Assembly: GCA_964348795.1 (NCBI GenBank)
Contig: CAYGDY010000001.1
Coordinates: forward strand, 186,001 to 250,000
DNA from: JADLAT01 sp964348795
Lineage (GTDB): Bacteria; Pseudomonadota; Alphaproteobacteria; Micavibrionales; Micavibrionaceae
Direction: 5' to 3'
DNA: 64,000 nt
Shown here: in pieces, positions 42,381 to 52,256 of the stretch
Layout: each line of letters starts with the position of its first letter
Position numbering within the stretch: the first letter of the stretch is position 1
Made by a program: the position numbers and the translations under genes
The notes under the pieces: model-generated
The model's input: the letters and a program-made list of their open reading frames with translations, nothing else
What the model was told of the DNA's origin: nothing
Database searches by the model: none

Positions 42381-44333
42381 TCAGGTATCCAGAAAACTTC
42401 GCAGTTTCCGTGAACGGCTCGGGTGTTTGAGTTTGCGCAGGGCTTTGGCTTCGATCTGGCGGATCCGCTCCCGCGTGACGTTGAACTGCTGGCCGACTTC
42501 CTCCAGCGTGTGATCGGTGTTCATCCCGATCCCGAACCGCATCCGCAAGACCCGCTCCTCACGGGGCGTGAGGGAGGCCAGCACCCGCGTAGTGGTTTCC
42601 CGTAAGTTGGAATGGATGGCGGAATCAATCGGGGCAATGGCGTTTTTGTCCTCGATAAAGTCCCCCAGAGACGAATCTTCCTCGTCCCCGATCGGGGTTT
42701 CAAGCGATACAGGCTCCTTGGCGATTTTCAGCACCTTGCGCACCTTGTCGAGCGGCATGTGCAGGCGTTCGGCCAGCTCTTCGGGCGTGGGTTCGCGGCC
42801 AATCTCGTGCATCATCTGGCGGGAGGTCCGCACCAGCTTGTTGATGGTTTCGATCATGTGCACCGGAATCCGGATCGTGCGCGCCTGATCGGCGATCGAG
42901 CGCGTAATCGCCTGCCGGATCCACCATGTCGCATAGGTCGAGAATTTGTACCCACGGCGGTATTCAAATTTATCTACGGCCTTCATCAGGCCGATATTGC
43001 CTTCCTGAATGAGATCCAGAAACTGCAGGCCACGATTGGTGTATTTTTTGGCAATGGAAATCACAAGGCGCAGGTTGGCCTCCACCATTTCCTTTTTCGC
43101 GCGGCTGGCTTCTTTTTCGCCCTTCTGGACTGTGCCGATGATTCGCCGCCATTCCTTGATGGGAAGCATGGCCTCCTCGGAAATCGCGCCGATCTGCTCG
43201 CGGAGCTTTGTCACGTCATGGGTGTGCTTGCTGACAAATTTGTCCCAGCCCTTGCCCTTGAGTTTGGAAATTTTCGTAAGCCAGTTGGGGTCCAGCTCCG
43301 CGCCATAATAATTTTCGAGAAACTGTTCCCGCTTGACGCCACAATCCACCGCATAGCGCATAATCCGCCCTTCGAGGGAGACCAGTTCGCGGTTCATGGC
43401 ATACAGGCGGTCAATCAGTTGTTCGATTCGCGGGTTGCTCAGGCGCACCTCGTTCATCAGGGCGATCATGTCATCCTTGAGTCCCTGATATTTCTTGTTC
43501 GTGGCGGCGGGCGGTTCCTTCCCGCCCTGCAGGATATCCATGCGCTCCTGCTGGACCTTTTGCATTTTCTTGTATGTTTTCTGGATGTTGGAGAAGATCT
43601 CGAAGACCTTCGGGGCCAGCGCCTCCTCCATCGCGGCCAAGGACACGTTGCTGTCCTCACCGTCTTCCCCACTGCCGTCTTCGGCAGAGGACTCGTCATC
43701 GGGCTCCGCCGCGCCCTCTTCGATGATGTCGCCCGTGGCAAGGGCCCCACCATTTTCCGGATCATCGTTATAGGTTGCATCCAGATCAATCACATCCCGC
43801 AGGAGAATATCGCCGTTCTGGAGCGCCACATACCACGCAATCAGGGATTCAATCGCCAGGGGCGATTCACAGATCCCGCCAATCATCAATTCCCGTCCGG
43901 CCTCGATCCGTTTGGCAATGGCAATCTCGCCCTCGCGGGAGAGCAGTTCCACCGCGCCCATCTCGCGCAGGTACATGCGCACGGGGTCATCTGTCCGGCC
44001 CGTATCATCATCTGCAATGTTCCCGCCCGCCTCGTAATCGCCGCGTTCTTCGGTCTCGCCCTCTTCGGAAACATCGTCCTCGCTTTCGACCAGTTGTAGG
44101 CCAATATCGGAGAAGGTCGCCATGGCTTCATCCATCTGCTCGGAGGAAAATTCTCCGGCTGGAATGGCCTTGTTAATCTCCTCGTAGGTCAGAAATCCGC
44201 GTTCCTTGCCCTTGGCCACCAGTTTTTTGACAATGCTGGCAAAGGAGCCCTTCGGGCGCACATCTTGCGTATCTTCGTTTTGTTTATCGCTCACAGCCAG
44301 ATTTCCAGTACCCTTTACAGCCATTTTACCCAT
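42381..44333 (-). CDS. rpoD: RNA polymerase primary sigma factor
   Basis: The protein has 650 residues. Region 1.1 (about 25-100), a long acidic non-conserved region (about 200-240 rich in Glu/Asp), region 2 with 'YATWWIRQAITRSIADQARTI', region 3 and region 4 with 'LEEVGQQFNVTRERIRQIEAKAL'. It directs transcription of housekeeping genes. dnaG lies upstream on the same strand, the normal macromolecular synthesis order. Confidence 0.97.
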   Translation of the reverse strand: MGKMAVKGTGNLAVSDKQNEDTQDVRPKGSFASIVKKLVAKGKERGFLTYEEINKAIPAGEFSSEQMDEAMATFSDIGLQLVESEDDVSEEGETEERGDYEAGGNIADDDTGRTDDPVRMYLREMGAVELLSREGEIAIAKRIEAGRELMIGGICESPLAIESLIAWYVALQNGDILLRDVIDLDATYNDDPENGGALATGDIIEEGAAEPDDESSAEDGSGEDGEDSNVSLAAMEEALAPKVFEIFSNIQKTYKKMQKVQQERMDILQGGKEPPAATNKKYQGLKDDMIALMNEVRLSNPRIEQLIDRLYAMNRELVSLEGRIMRYAVDCGVKREQFLENYYGAELDPNWLTKISKLKGKGWDKFVSKHTHDVTKLREQIGAISEEAMLPIKEWRRIIGTVQKGEKEASRAKKEMVEANLRLVISIAKKYTNRGLQFLDLIQEGNIGLMKAVDKFEYRRGYKFSTYATWWIRQAITRSIADQARTIRIPVHMIETINKLVRTSRQMMHEIGREPTPEELAERLHMPLDKVRKVLKIAKEPVSLETPIGDEEDSSLGDFIEDKNAIAPIDSAIHSNLRETTTRVLASLTPREERVLRMRFGIGMNTDHTLEEVGQQFNVTRERIRQIEAKALRKLKHPSRSRKLRSFLDT

Positions 44334-44433
44334 TCGACTCCGTTATTAAATCTCAAAAATCCTGATTCTCAAAGACCCGACAGACGGGCGCCCCCAATTT
44401 TCCCCAAACCCCTTCAAAATCAGCCGGTCCCTT

Positions 44434-46296
44434 TTAAGACTCGGTGGAAGCGTGCGCCTGCACCCTCTGTCTCAGCTTGTTTTCGTCCTCTTCATTGGCG
44501 TTTTCAAACGCCCGTTCCCAATCCCGCCTTTTATCCCTCTCGTGCAAAGGGCCCAAAATCCCGTCACGCAGTATGCGCCATTTCGTCAGGATTTCCGCTT
44601 CTTCCACAGGATTCCCCTCCGCAGGACGGCAGAAAGAATAGTGAACATAAACAGATTCGCACAATATGTCACGGAGTTCCTGCGAAAATCCTTCTGAAAA
44701 TAACATATGGGTCAAGGCCTTACTTTCAAGAGGGGCAGAGCCGCCTTCTTCCAGAAGCCCGATCAGGCGCCCCCGCAAGTTCCCCAAACGGGCGTGAGGA
44801 AGCGGAAAGCGTCCGAATTCCTCTTCCAGTGCCTCATACAGGGCCGGATAGTTCAAAAGCGTGGCCAGCAAGGCTTTTTCGGGAGCCGGCTTTACAGGGG
44901 AACGGAGCTTCAGGCCCCTGCTGGGATCCTGTTTTGCCAGCCCCTTTGATGGTGGCCCGCCCGTGTCTTTTCGGGAAAAGGCGGGTTTGAAAAACGCCTC
45001 GGAGATTCGGTGATTCAGGAGCGCTTTATAATGCTTCTGGACATTCTGGTCCGCGATGACGGCAATGTCCTGTGACAGGGCTCTGGAGAGACCCGCCCGC
45101 GCTTCCGGTGTTTCAAAATCCCGTCCCGCCGTGTGCGCGGCCCAGATAAAATCGAACAGGGACAAGGACCCTTGCAGGACGCTTTGCAGACCCGACCGTC
45201 CGGCGCTCCGGAGCAGGCTGTCAGGGTCCTCGCCTTCCGGTAGAAAGGCAAAGCGCACCCCCTGCCCGGGCTTCAGGAGCGGTAAAATCCGCTCGCACGC
45301 CCGTGATGCCGCCCGTCGCCCTGCATTATCGCCGTCAAAGCACAGGATCGGCATTTTTTCGCTGTCTCCCATCATGGACCACAAAGAGAGGATCTGATCC
45401 TCTGTCATCGCCGTGCCCATCGGCGCGACAGCGCCTTTAAATCCCGCCATATGGCAGGCAATCACATCCATATACCCTTCCGTGACAATCAGGGTATGGC
45501 CTGTACGGGCCGACTGGCGCGCCAGAGATTCTCCGTATAAAAGCCGTCCCTTGTCAAACAAGGGCGTGTCCGCCGAATTGATATATTTCGGCGGCTTGAA
45601 ACCTTCATCACTCTGGGGGCGCAAATGTGCCGGCAGGATCCGTCCGCCGAAGGCGACCACCCGCCCCCGCTTGTCACAGACCGGAAACATGACCCGATCC
45701 CGAAAGAAACTATATGCCTGCCCGCCCTTGGCTGAGGCCTTTATAAGTCCGCTCTCCATCATCTGGTCTTCCGTATACCCCGCCTGCTTCATAGCCACGC
45801 GCAGGGCCTGCCCGTCCGCCGGCGCATAGCCCAGCCGAAATTGCGCCCGCGCCTCGGCTCCCAGCCCCCGTCCTTCCAGATAACCCAGCACATCGGCATG
45901 CGCAGGGTCCATCAGGCGCGCCTGAAACCATTGACACGCCAAATCCATCAGATCATGAAGCCCTTGGGATTTCTCGGCCTTTTCCAGTGCCTTGGGATCC
46001 GGTTTGGGAACCACGAGTCCTGCCTCCGCCGCCAGCTGTTCGAGCGCTTCCATAAAGGACAGGTTGCTGTATTGCATCACAAACCCGATCACATCGCCAT
46101 GCGCGCCACACCCGAAGCAATGATAAAACTGCTTGTCATCATTGATAGTAAAAGACGGAGACTTTTCATTGTGGAAGGGACAGCAGGCCTTGAACTCCCG
46201 TCCGGCCCGCGTGACCTTCACCCGCCGTCCGATCACATCGGACAAGGACAGGCGGTTCCGGATCTCATCCAGAAAACGAGGGGGTATGACAGACAT
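44434..46296 (-). CDS. dnaG: DNA primase
   Basis: The protein has 620 residues. N-terminal zinc-binding domain 'CPFHNEKSPSFT...YHCFGCGAHGD' (residues about 38-65), then the catalytic core with TOPRIM 'VTEGYMDVIA' (about residue 270) and 'CFDGDNAGRRAA'. C-terminal helical domain binds DnaB. It makes RNA primers for lagging-strand synthesis. 100 bp separate it from rpoD. Confidence 0.96.
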   Translation of the reverse strand: MSVIPPRFLDEIRNRLSLSDVIGRRVKVTRAGREFKACCPFHNEKSPSFTINDDKQFYHCFGCGAHGDVIGFVMQYSNLSFMEALEQLAAEAGLVVPKPDPKALEKAEKSQGLHDLMDLACQWFQARLMDPAHADVLGYLEGRGLGAEARAQFRLGYAPADGQALRVAMKQAGYTEDQMMESGLIKASAKGGQAYSFFRDRVMFPVCDKRGRVVAFGGRILPAHLRPQSDEGFKPPKYINSADTPLFDKGRLLYGESLARQSARTGHTLIVTEGYMDVIACHMAGFKGAVAPMGTAMTEDQILSLWSMMGDSEKMPILCFDGDNAGRRAASRACERILPLLKPGQGVRFAFLPEGEDPDSLLRSAGRSGLQSVLQGSLSLFDFIWAAHTAGRDFETPEARAGLSRALSQDIAVIADQNVQKHYKALLNHRISEAFFKPAFSRKDTGGPPSKGLAKQDPSRGLKLRSPVKPAPEKALLATLLNYPALYEALEEEFGRFPLPHARLGNLRGRLIGLLEEGGSAPLESKALTHMLFSEGFSQELRDILCESVYVHYSFCRPAEGNPVEEAEILTKWRILRDGILGPLHERDKRRDWERAFENANEEDENKLRQRVQAHASTES

Positions 46297-46392
46297 GAAT
46301 CACAAAATAGCAGATCGAAATTTGCATTGTTAGAGAATAATATATATAATAAGAGATATAAATAATGATCTCTGTATAGAGGAAAGAACACC

Positions 46393-46521
46393 ATGCCACG
46401 GATTTTCAAAAAAGATTGTAAAATCAATTTGATAGAATATGGCGACTCTGCGAAACCGGCCTTTTCCCTCATGGTGTTTTTTAAAAAACTCTGGAATCGC
46501 GCAGTCATAAAGTTGACATAA
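46393..46521 (+). CDS. Possible 42-residue small protein
   Basis: ATG 46393 is preceded by GAGGAAAG at suitable distance and the frame runs 42 codons to TAA. The product is basic with a hydrophobic middle (about residues 24-32). No conservation can be judged. It lies in the 252-bp AT-rich gap between dnaG and the next gene. Confidence 0.25.
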   Translation: MPRIFKKDCKINLIEYGDSAKPAFSLMVFFKKLWNRAVIKLT

Positions 46522-46548
46522 TAATAAATCTCTGCTACACCATCCCCT

Positions 46549-47166
46549 ATGACGGGAAACACTCTGACACAAACCACTCCGGAAGTCAAGGAAAACAATC
46601 CTATTAATGTGGGGTATCTGCGTCAAAGATTTCAGGCCTGTTGCAGACAAGGGAGTCCCATCCAAAATATAACCCTCGTGGGAGCAGAATATTTTGAAAT
46701 AGATGACTTAAAAACAGGAATGCTCGGTGCAAACGATTTTCATTATCTGCAGACCACCATAGAAACACACTCGGAGCAGTTGGGTATACCTATGTCAGAT
46801 TGCTTCAATGTGAATGTTGTGAATATTAATGAAAGATTTGGTGGCAAGAACTTTATGGATCCGGCACAAGCGGAACCTGCCGATCTTGTAGTCATTTGCC
46901 GTATTTGGGAAGGACATGACACCCCCGAACACCGATACGATCCCAACAGCTTTCTTCCAGAAGCCTGGCTCAAAGCAACGCAACGGACGGGCGCGTCTAT
47001 TGTTGCAACAATTACGGACACTGATTACGAAATCAACGCCACACATTTTATGGATCACACAGGCAAACGTTCCATCGCAACCTATGCCAGAAGCCGTGTT
47101 ATAACAGGGGAAGAATTACACCTGTTCGGGATACGGCAGATCCCCGCCCTCCCGCAAGAGCTGTAG
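46549..47166 (+). CDS. Protein of unknown function
   Basis: The protein has 205 residues, soluble, without signal peptide. It contains a Rossmann-like alternation ('ADLVVICRIWEGH', 'GASIVATITDTDYE') that may form an alpha/beta fold. A TTGACA hexamer is located 31 bp upstream. No family is recognised. Confidence 0.6.
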   Translation: MTGNTLTQTTPEVKENNPINVGYLRQRFQACCRQGSPIQNITLVGAEYFEIDDLKTGMLGANDFHYLQTTIETHSEQLGIPMSDCFNVNVVNINERFGGKNFMDPAQAEPADLVVICRIWEGHDTPEHRYDPNSFLPEAWLKATQRTGASIVATITDTDYEINATHFMDHTGKRSIATYARSRVITGEELHLFGIRQIPALPQEL

Positions 47167-47172
47167 AACAGC

Positions 47173-47646
47173 TCAATCGTCAATCGGCACGCCGGCCAGC
47201 TCCTTGGCTGTTTTCACCGCCAAAGATGTTTTGACGGACGTCACATTGGGCGCAGACGTCAGATGATGTGTTAGGAAGTCCTGATAATTATCCCAGTCTT
47301 TGGCCACGATCTTGAGGATGTAATCCACATCCCCCGCCAGCATATGGCATTCGCGGACCAAGGGCCACGCCGCCACCTGTTCCTCGAACGCCTTCAAATC
47401 CTTCTCCGCCTGCGATGTCAGCTTGACAAGCGCAAACAAGGTCACGCCATACCCCAGAATGACAGGATCCACCTTGGCATGATAGCTTTTGATGTAGCCC
47501 TTTTCCTCCAGCGAGCGTACACGGCGCAGGCACGGCGGCGCGGAAATACCGACTTCATGGGCAAGATCCACATTGGTCATTCTCCCGTCAACCTGCAGTC
47601 TTTCGAGGATTTTCTTGTCGATTTTATCCAGTTTTGAACGGCGCAT
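47173..47646 (-). CDS. Lrp/AsnC family regulator
   Basis: The protein has 157 residues from 'MRRSKLDKIDKKIL' at 47646; the frame is open 12 codons further. N-terminal winged HTH 'TNVDLAHEVGISAPPCLRRVRSLEEKGYI', C-terminal RAM ligand-binding domain 'ECHMLAGDVDYILKIVAKD'. An Lrp gene close to trxB and a LysR gene is a common alphaproteobacterial order. Ligand unknown. Confidence 0.92.
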   Translation of the reverse strand: MRRSKLDKIDKKILERLQVDGRMTNVDLAHEVGISAPPCLRRVRSLEEKGYIKSYHAKVDPVILGYGVTLFALVKLTSQAEKDLKAFEEQVAAWPLVRECHMLAGDVDYILKIVAKDWDNYQDFLTHHLTSAPNVTSVKTSLAVKTAKELAGVPIDD

Positions 47647-47754
47647 AGGATCTTCAGACTCTTTAATAATTTCACAAAGCACTCAGGCCCTGATATAAAG
47701 TTATCATGGGAATCTTGCAAGCCCTTTCATTCAAAAGCCGATAATAATATTGCC

Positions 47755-48708
47755 ATGTTGCCTTCAAACACCCCGCACCGGATTTCCTGCTGGATTGTAT
47801 CGGAAGACCTCGCAGGCACACGCAACCAGTGTCTGGGCGTGGCCGAAGCACTGGGGCTTGCGCCCGATATCAAAACGATTACCCTGAAAGAGCCGTGGAA
47901 AACATGCGCCCCCTATCTGGGCTGGGAGCGGGCCCAGAGCTTTTCTCCGTCGCTCCTGCCGCCGTGGCCTGATCTCCTCATTGCCTCGGGACGAAAAAGC
48001 ATTGCGGCCTCGCGCTATATCAAGCGGGCCAGCCGTGGAAAAACCTTTACCGTACAGATTCAAGACCCCCGTATATCGCCCCGCCATTTCGATCTCGTCG
48101 CCGTACCGGCCCATGACCCCACGCGAGGGAAAAACGTCCTTGTCACCATGGCCGCGCCCAACAGAATAACCCCTGCGAATCTGGCTGTGGCACGCGCCCA
48201 GTTTGCGCCCCTGTTCGAGTCCCTGCCCCAGCCCCGTATTGCTGTGCTGATCGGCGGGTCCAGCGCGGCATACACGATGACGCCGCAAATCATGGAGACA
48301 CTGGCGCAACAGCTCAAAGCCCTGCAAGGTAGCTTGATGATCACGACATCCCGCCGAACGGGTGCAGAAAATACAGCCTTTCTCAAAAGTGCCCTGAAGG
48401 GCCCGCCGCATTATTTCTGGGAGGGGTCGGAGCCCAACCCCTATATGGGCCTTCTGGCGATGGCCGATGTGATTCTCGTTACGGCTGACAGCACCTCCAT
48501 GCTGTCCGAAGCGGCGACCACTGGAAAACCGGTCTACATGATAGACCTTGAGGGCGGGACCAAACGCCTGAACACGATGCAGGAGAATTTGATCTGCTAC
48601 GGCGCCGTCCGCCGGTTTGAGGGTGTTGTGGAGCAATGGACATACCAGCCCTTACACGACGCCCGAATCGTGGCCGAAGCCCTCCGCAAAAAATTAGGCT
48701 GGATTTAG
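47755..48708 (+). CDS. ELM1/GtrOC1-like protein
   Basis: The protein has 317 residues. It matches the pattern of the mitochondrial fission ELM1 family (DUF1022): 'WIVSEDLAGTRNQCLGVAEALG', 'PDLLIASGRKSI', 'TVQIQDPRI' and 'ADVILVTADSTSMLSEAATTGKPVY', a glycosyltransferase-B-like fold. In bacteria the function is not settled; a link to envelope or division is possible. It lies 27 bp before trxB. Confidence 0.85.
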   Translation: MLPSNTPHRISCWIVSEDLAGTRNQCLGVAEALGLAPDIKTITLKEPWKTCAPYLGWERAQSFSPSLLPPWPDLLIASGRKSIAASRYIKRASRGKTFTVQIQDPRISPRHFDLVAVPAHDPTRGKNVLVTMAAPNRITPANLAVARAQFAPLFESLPQPRIAVLIGGSSAAYTMTPQIMETLAQQLKALQGSLMITTSRRTGAENTAFLKSALKGPPHYFWEGSEPNPYMGLLAMADVILVTADSTSMLSEAATTGKPVYMIDLEGGTKRLNTMQENLICYGAVRRFEGVVEQWTYQPLHDARIVAEALRKKLGWI

Positions 48709-48735
48709 ATCACCGGACCCCTTATACGATAGAAT

Positions 48736-49677
48736 ATGATCCCAAAAATGCTTCATACCAAAGTCCTGATCATCGGTTCCGGCCCTGCGGGCTATACGGC
48801 GGCAATCTACGCGGCGCGGGCCAATTTGTCCCCTGTCCTCGTCACGGGATTCGAGCCAGGCGGCCAGCTTATGATCACCACAGACGTGGAAAACTACCCA
48901 GGCTTTGCCGATGTCATTCAAGGGCCATGGCTGATGGAACAAATGCGCAAGCAGGCCGAACATGTCGGGGCGCATCTGGCCGGAGATTATATCACGTCTG
49001 TTGATCTCTCCGCCCGCCCGTTCAAGGCGGTGGGGGATAGCGGCACCGTGTACACGGGCGATACGCTGGTGATCTGCACTGGCGCGAAAGCACGCTGGCT
49101 CGGCCTGCCGTCCGAAGAAACCTTTCGCGGCAAAGGCGTATCGGCCTGCGCGACCTGCGACGGGTTTTTCTTTCGTGGCAAGGATGTTGCCATTGTGGGG
49201 GGCGGCAATACGGCTGTCGAGGAAGCACTGTTCCTCACTAATTTTTGCGCCAAGGTCACGCTGATCCATCGCAGGGATACGTTGCGGGCTGAAAAAATCA
49301 TGCAGGATCGCCTGTTTGCCAATGAAAAAATCACTGTGATCTGGGACAGCGCTATAGAGGATATTCTCGGAGATGCCTCCGGCATGACAGGGCTTTCTCT
49401 TAAAAATCTGAAAACAGGACAGGCCCAGACCCTCAAAGCCGATGGGCTGTTCGTCGCGATCGGGCACGACCCTGCCACCGCGCTTTTCAAGGGCCAGATC
49501 GCCATGGACGATACCGGCTACATCGTCAAGGCCCCCGATTCCACCGCCACCTCTGTTTCCGGTGTCTTTGCGGCAGGCGATGTCGCAGACCATGTGTACC
49601 GTCAGGCCATCACCGCCGCAGGCATGGGGTGCATGGCCGCACTGGAAGCTGACCGTTATCTCGCAGGACAGAAATAA
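48736..49677 (+). CDS. trxB: Thioredoxin reductase
   Basis: The protein has 313 residues. FAD-binding 'IIGSGPAGYTAAIYAARA' at the N-terminus, redox-active C138-A-T-C141, NADPH-binding 'VGGGNTAVEEALFL' and C-terminal 'GVFAAGDVAD'. It reduces thioredoxin with NADPH. Followed 6 bp later by the LysR gene. Confidence 0.97.
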   Translation: MIPKMLHTKVLIIGSGPAGYTAAIYAARANLSPVLVTGFEPGGQLMITTDVENYPGFADVIQGPWLMEQMRKQAEHVGAHLAGDYITSVDLSARPFKAVGDSGTVYTGDTLVICTGAKARWLGLPSEETFRGKGVSACATCDGFFFRGKDVAIVGGGNTAVEEALFLTNFCAKVTLIHRRDTLRAEKIMQDRLFANEKITVIWDSAIEDILGDASGMTGLSLKNLKTGQAQTLKADGLFVAIGHDPATALFKGQIAMDDTGYIVKAPDSTATSVSGVFAAGDVADHVYRQAITAAGMGCMAALEADRYLAGQK

Positions 49678-49683
49678 TTCCCG

Positions 49684-50577
49684 ATGATAGACTGGGATAA
49701 AATCAAGATTTTCTACAAGGTCTCCAAGGCGGGCAGTTTTACCGCCGCAGGCGAAAAACTCAACCTGAGCCAATCTGCTGTCTCCCGCCAGATCAGCCAG
49801 CTGGAAGAAGGCCTCGGCGTGGCCTTGTTCCATCGCCATGCGCGGGGGTTGCTTCTCACAGAGCAAGGAGAGATCCTGCAAAAAGTGGCAGAGGATATCC
49901 TGAAAAAACTCATGGCGCTCGAAGGAACGCTTTCGGATACCAGGCAACTCCCCGAAGGACCTTTGGTGGTCACCGTCTCCAATTTTATCGGTTCGACATG
50001 GCTGGCCCCCAAGATCAGGGACTTTACAACCCTGTATCCCGATATCCAGCTCAGCCTGCTGTATGATGACAAGGTACTGAATTTGGGTATGCGGGAAGCC
50101 GATGCCGCCATCCGCCTCCACAAGCCCGAGGAGCCCGGGCTTATCCCCCGTCATCTGGCAACCCTGTCTTTTCATCTGTGTGCCTCACGGAATTATCTAG
50201 CCGAATATGGGGCGCCGGAGAGCAAGGAAGATTTAAAGCGCCATCGCCTGATCGGCTTTCCTCCGCATGCGCCATCGCCCATTCCGGACCCGAACTGGTT
50301 ATTTACCTTTGCAAATATTGATCCGGATCACGACAACAATATCCTGATGGTCAATTCCCAGCATGCGATTTCCATTGCGGTGTTACACCATGCAGGTATT
50401 GCAGTCCTGCCCGCTTTCCTGATTCGGGCGAATCCTGAACTCGAAGTGGTCCTGCCCGCTTTCCAGCGCCCACCTGTCGAGATGTATTTCGTCTATGCCG
50501 AGGAACGCCGGAACTCCAAACGCATCAATGCCTTTCGGGATTTTTTGTTGGGTATGGTTCCCAATACACTGTTTTAA
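49684..50577 (+). CDS. LysR-type transcriptional regulator
   Basis: The protein has 297 residues. HTH near the N-terminus 'GSFTAAGEKLNLSQSAVSRQISQLEEGLGVALF' (residues about 17-49), then the two-lobed ligand-binding domain. Close linkage to trxB is common in alphaproteobacteria and suggests a conserved, perhaps redox-related, regulon. Effector unknown. Confidence 0.93.
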   Translation: MIDWDKIKIFYKVSKAGSFTAAGEKLNLSQSAVSRQISQLEEGLGVALFHRHARGLLLTEQGEILQKVAEDILKKLMALEGTLSDTRQLPEGPLVVTVSNFIGSTWLAPKIRDFTTLYPDIQLSLLYDDKVLNLGMREADAAIRLHKPEEPGLIPRHLATLSFHLCASRNYLAEYGAPESKEDLKRHRLIGFPPHAPSPIPDPNWLFTFANIDPDHDNNILMVNSQHAISIAVLHHAGIAVLPAFLIRANPELEVVLPAFQRPPVEMYFVYAEERRNSKRINAFRDFLLGMVPNTLF

Positions 50578-50762
50578 AAAGTATTTTCGTTTTTCTTTTC
50601 CTGAAAAGAAAAGCTATGCGCTGTATGCATACCCTGTATCCCGAAAAAACATACCTGATTCAAAGGGGGACTCTGTATAAAAAGCACAGTCAGTTTTGAC
50701 ACTGATGAGGGTCCAAGAGATCCTCGCGTCTTCCCAGACGTGAAACCTCCCTGTTCAACTTG

Positions 50763-50801
50763 CCGGACTATTGCCCTTGTGGTGATTGTCCGGTTTTTTT
50801 T
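50763..50801 (+). terminator. Candidate Rho-independent terminator
   Basis: CCGGAC (50763-50768) pairs with GTCCGG (50788-50793) around a 19-base loop, followed by eight T. The long loop lowers confidence. Confidence 0.45.
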
Positions 50802-50834
50802 GTTTGTAAGGGCTTACGTTCCGCCCGTTCCGAT

Positions 50835-50930
50835 GTCATCGCGAGACCGCCCAAGCGGTCGTGGCGATTCAGCAAAAGAACTGGATTGCTTCGTCAGTTC
50901 TTCGGCTTCCTCGCAATGACGGATTCTGAA
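50835..50930. repeat. GTCAT-type palindromic repeat (GCGAG subfamily)
   Basis: Ends GTCATCGCGAG and CTCGCAATGAC are complementary with one mismatch. Inside are 'GTGGCGATTCAG' and 'CTGGATTGCTTCGTC'. Same subfamily as 58869-58956. Confidence 0.8.
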
Positions 50931-50944
50931 TTATATGATAATGG

Positions 50945-51958
50945 CTATGCTTCGTATGTTAGTACTTCCACACCCGCCTTCTGGTGCAAGCCTGCATTAT
51001 AATCCCGCGCCTTTTGGATTTTCTCCATAAAGGCTTCTGGTTCATAGGGTGTAGAGTCTTGCCCTTCCGTGACAATCAACGCATCTGGCATGCATTTTTT
51101 CTCAATGGCTTGATCCGACTGCCCGCGTACAAGACCCAAGAGGACTTGCGTTTGTGTCTCCTCTGGCAGGCTGTCGAGGAAATCAATGGTCTTGACCCAA
51201 TCCTCACGCAACATTTCCTCCAGATACACACGCTGGCAGATTTCGGGTAGGTCTTCATGCGCGAAGAGGTTCAGGAATTCAATGGCGGCCGCAACATCGG
51301 TATTCTCTTTATTATTGTCCACCCACTTCCATTCGCTCACTTGACGACCATTTTCTTCTTTTTTAAATTCTTTTTCCACCCGCAGGGCGTTGGGAAGGGC
51401 GGCAGACAGCATCATTTGCGGAATCTGGCGGTATTGTTTGATCTTATCCTGCTCCCCATAGCGTAGACGCACCGCCGAATTCATGATGGCGGGGAAGAAC
51501 GGTTTAACCTCTGGCAAACTCGCCGCATAAAAAAAGACGGAACATACGCTCTGAAGATCAGAAAGAGTACGATCTTCAAAAAATTTTCGATTTGTTGTGT
51601 CAACATCAGGCAAGAGCGGTGCGGCATTATCCTGCATTAAAAAGGCCAGAGACACTATTTCATCAGCCTTTTCTTGCAACCTCTCAGCCTCTGAGCTCAG
51701 AGGTAATTTTGAGGAACTTGCAAAACTGTATTTTTGTTTAATGGCCTCCTCTACGACCCTGTTTGCAAGAGCCTCATGCGCGGCGCTTTTTCCATAGAAT
51801 TTTCCCAAAACACCTTGCCTCAGTGACAAAAATAATTTTTCTTCGACCTGTTGCCTTACATCCTCATAATCCCCCTCTGGCAAGCGCGCCATCAGGTCAA
51901 ATTTCAGTTTAAAGGCGTCTTTTACGGCTTCTACAAGCGTTGGATCAGAAGTGGTCAT
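50945..51958 (-). CDS. Protein of unknown function (helical)
   Basis: The protein has 337 residues, predicted almost all-helical, soluble, with charged heptad-like segments and no signal or TM. It contains the stretch 'DLPEICQRVYLEEMLREDWVKTIDFLDSLPEE'. It is an isolated gene flanked on both sides by palindromic repeats. No family is recognised. Possibly a lineage-specific cytoplasmic protein. Confidence 0.6.
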   Translation of the reverse strand: MTTSDPTLVEAVKDAFKLKFDLMARLPEGDYEDVRQQVEEKLFLSLRQGVLGKFYGKSAAHEALANRVVEEAIKQKYSFASSSKLPLSSEAERLQEKADEIVSLAFLMQDNAAPLLPDVDTTNRKFFEDRTLSDLQSVCSVFFYAASLPEVKPFFPAIMNSAVRLRYGEQDKIKQYRQIPQMMLSAALPNALRVEKEFKKEENGRQVSEWKWVDNNKENTDVAAAIEFLNLFAHEDLPEICQRVYLEEMLREDWVKTIDFLDSLPEETQTQVLLGLVRGQSDQAIEKKCMPDALIVTEGQDSTPYEPEAFMEKIQKARDYNAGLHQKAGVEVLTYEA

Positions 51959-52074
51959 ACGCAGTCTCCCTCTAAGAAAAAAACAAAATTTTCCGAAATA
52001 TAGAAATAAAAAAACGTTCTGTCAAGAAATTGATATAGTCATTCAAGATGAAAATCCAACAAGCCCGTTTTTCT

Positions 52075-52156
52075 TGTCTTCCTGAGCCGAAGGCGAAGGA
52101 TCTCTCTTCAATAAACAGGGAGATTCTTCGGTCGCTTCGCTCTCTCAGAATGACAA
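52075..52156. repeat. Palindromic repeat (TCCTGA type)
   Basis: TTGTCTTCCTGAGCCGAAGG...CTCTCAGAATGACAA: a diverged copy of the GTCATCCTGA family with inner 'AAGGATCTC' and 'GAGATTCTT'. Confidence 0.7.
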
Positions 52157-52190
52157 AATGGAATCAATTTGTAAGTGCCTAGCCAAATAG

Positions 52191-52239
52191 ATGCCCGCCG
52201 CAGTCTACCCCGTGCACCGACACGGGGCAGGAATGACGA
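52191..52239. repeat. Palindromic repeat (CCCCGTG type)
   Basis: TGCCCGCCGCAGTCTACCCC then GTGCACCGACACGGGGCAGGAATGACG; CCCCGTG pairs with CACGGGG. Nearly identical to the right half of the copy at 54060-54137 inside the kinase gene. Confidence 0.8.
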
Positions 52240-52256
52240 CAAAGGAGGTATAATAC

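Larger units (their letters stand above)
50578..50944. other. Gene-free stretch after the LysR gene
   Basis: This 367-bp stretch holds the short palindrome TTTCTTTTCCTGAAAAGAAA near 50595, a terminator-like hairpin at 50763-50801 and the repeat at 50835-50930. No credible coding frame is seen. Confidence 0.5.

Noticed and set aside
42612..44099. Open frame of 495 codons on the plus strand
   Set aside because: Antisense to rpoD; a by-product of codon bias.
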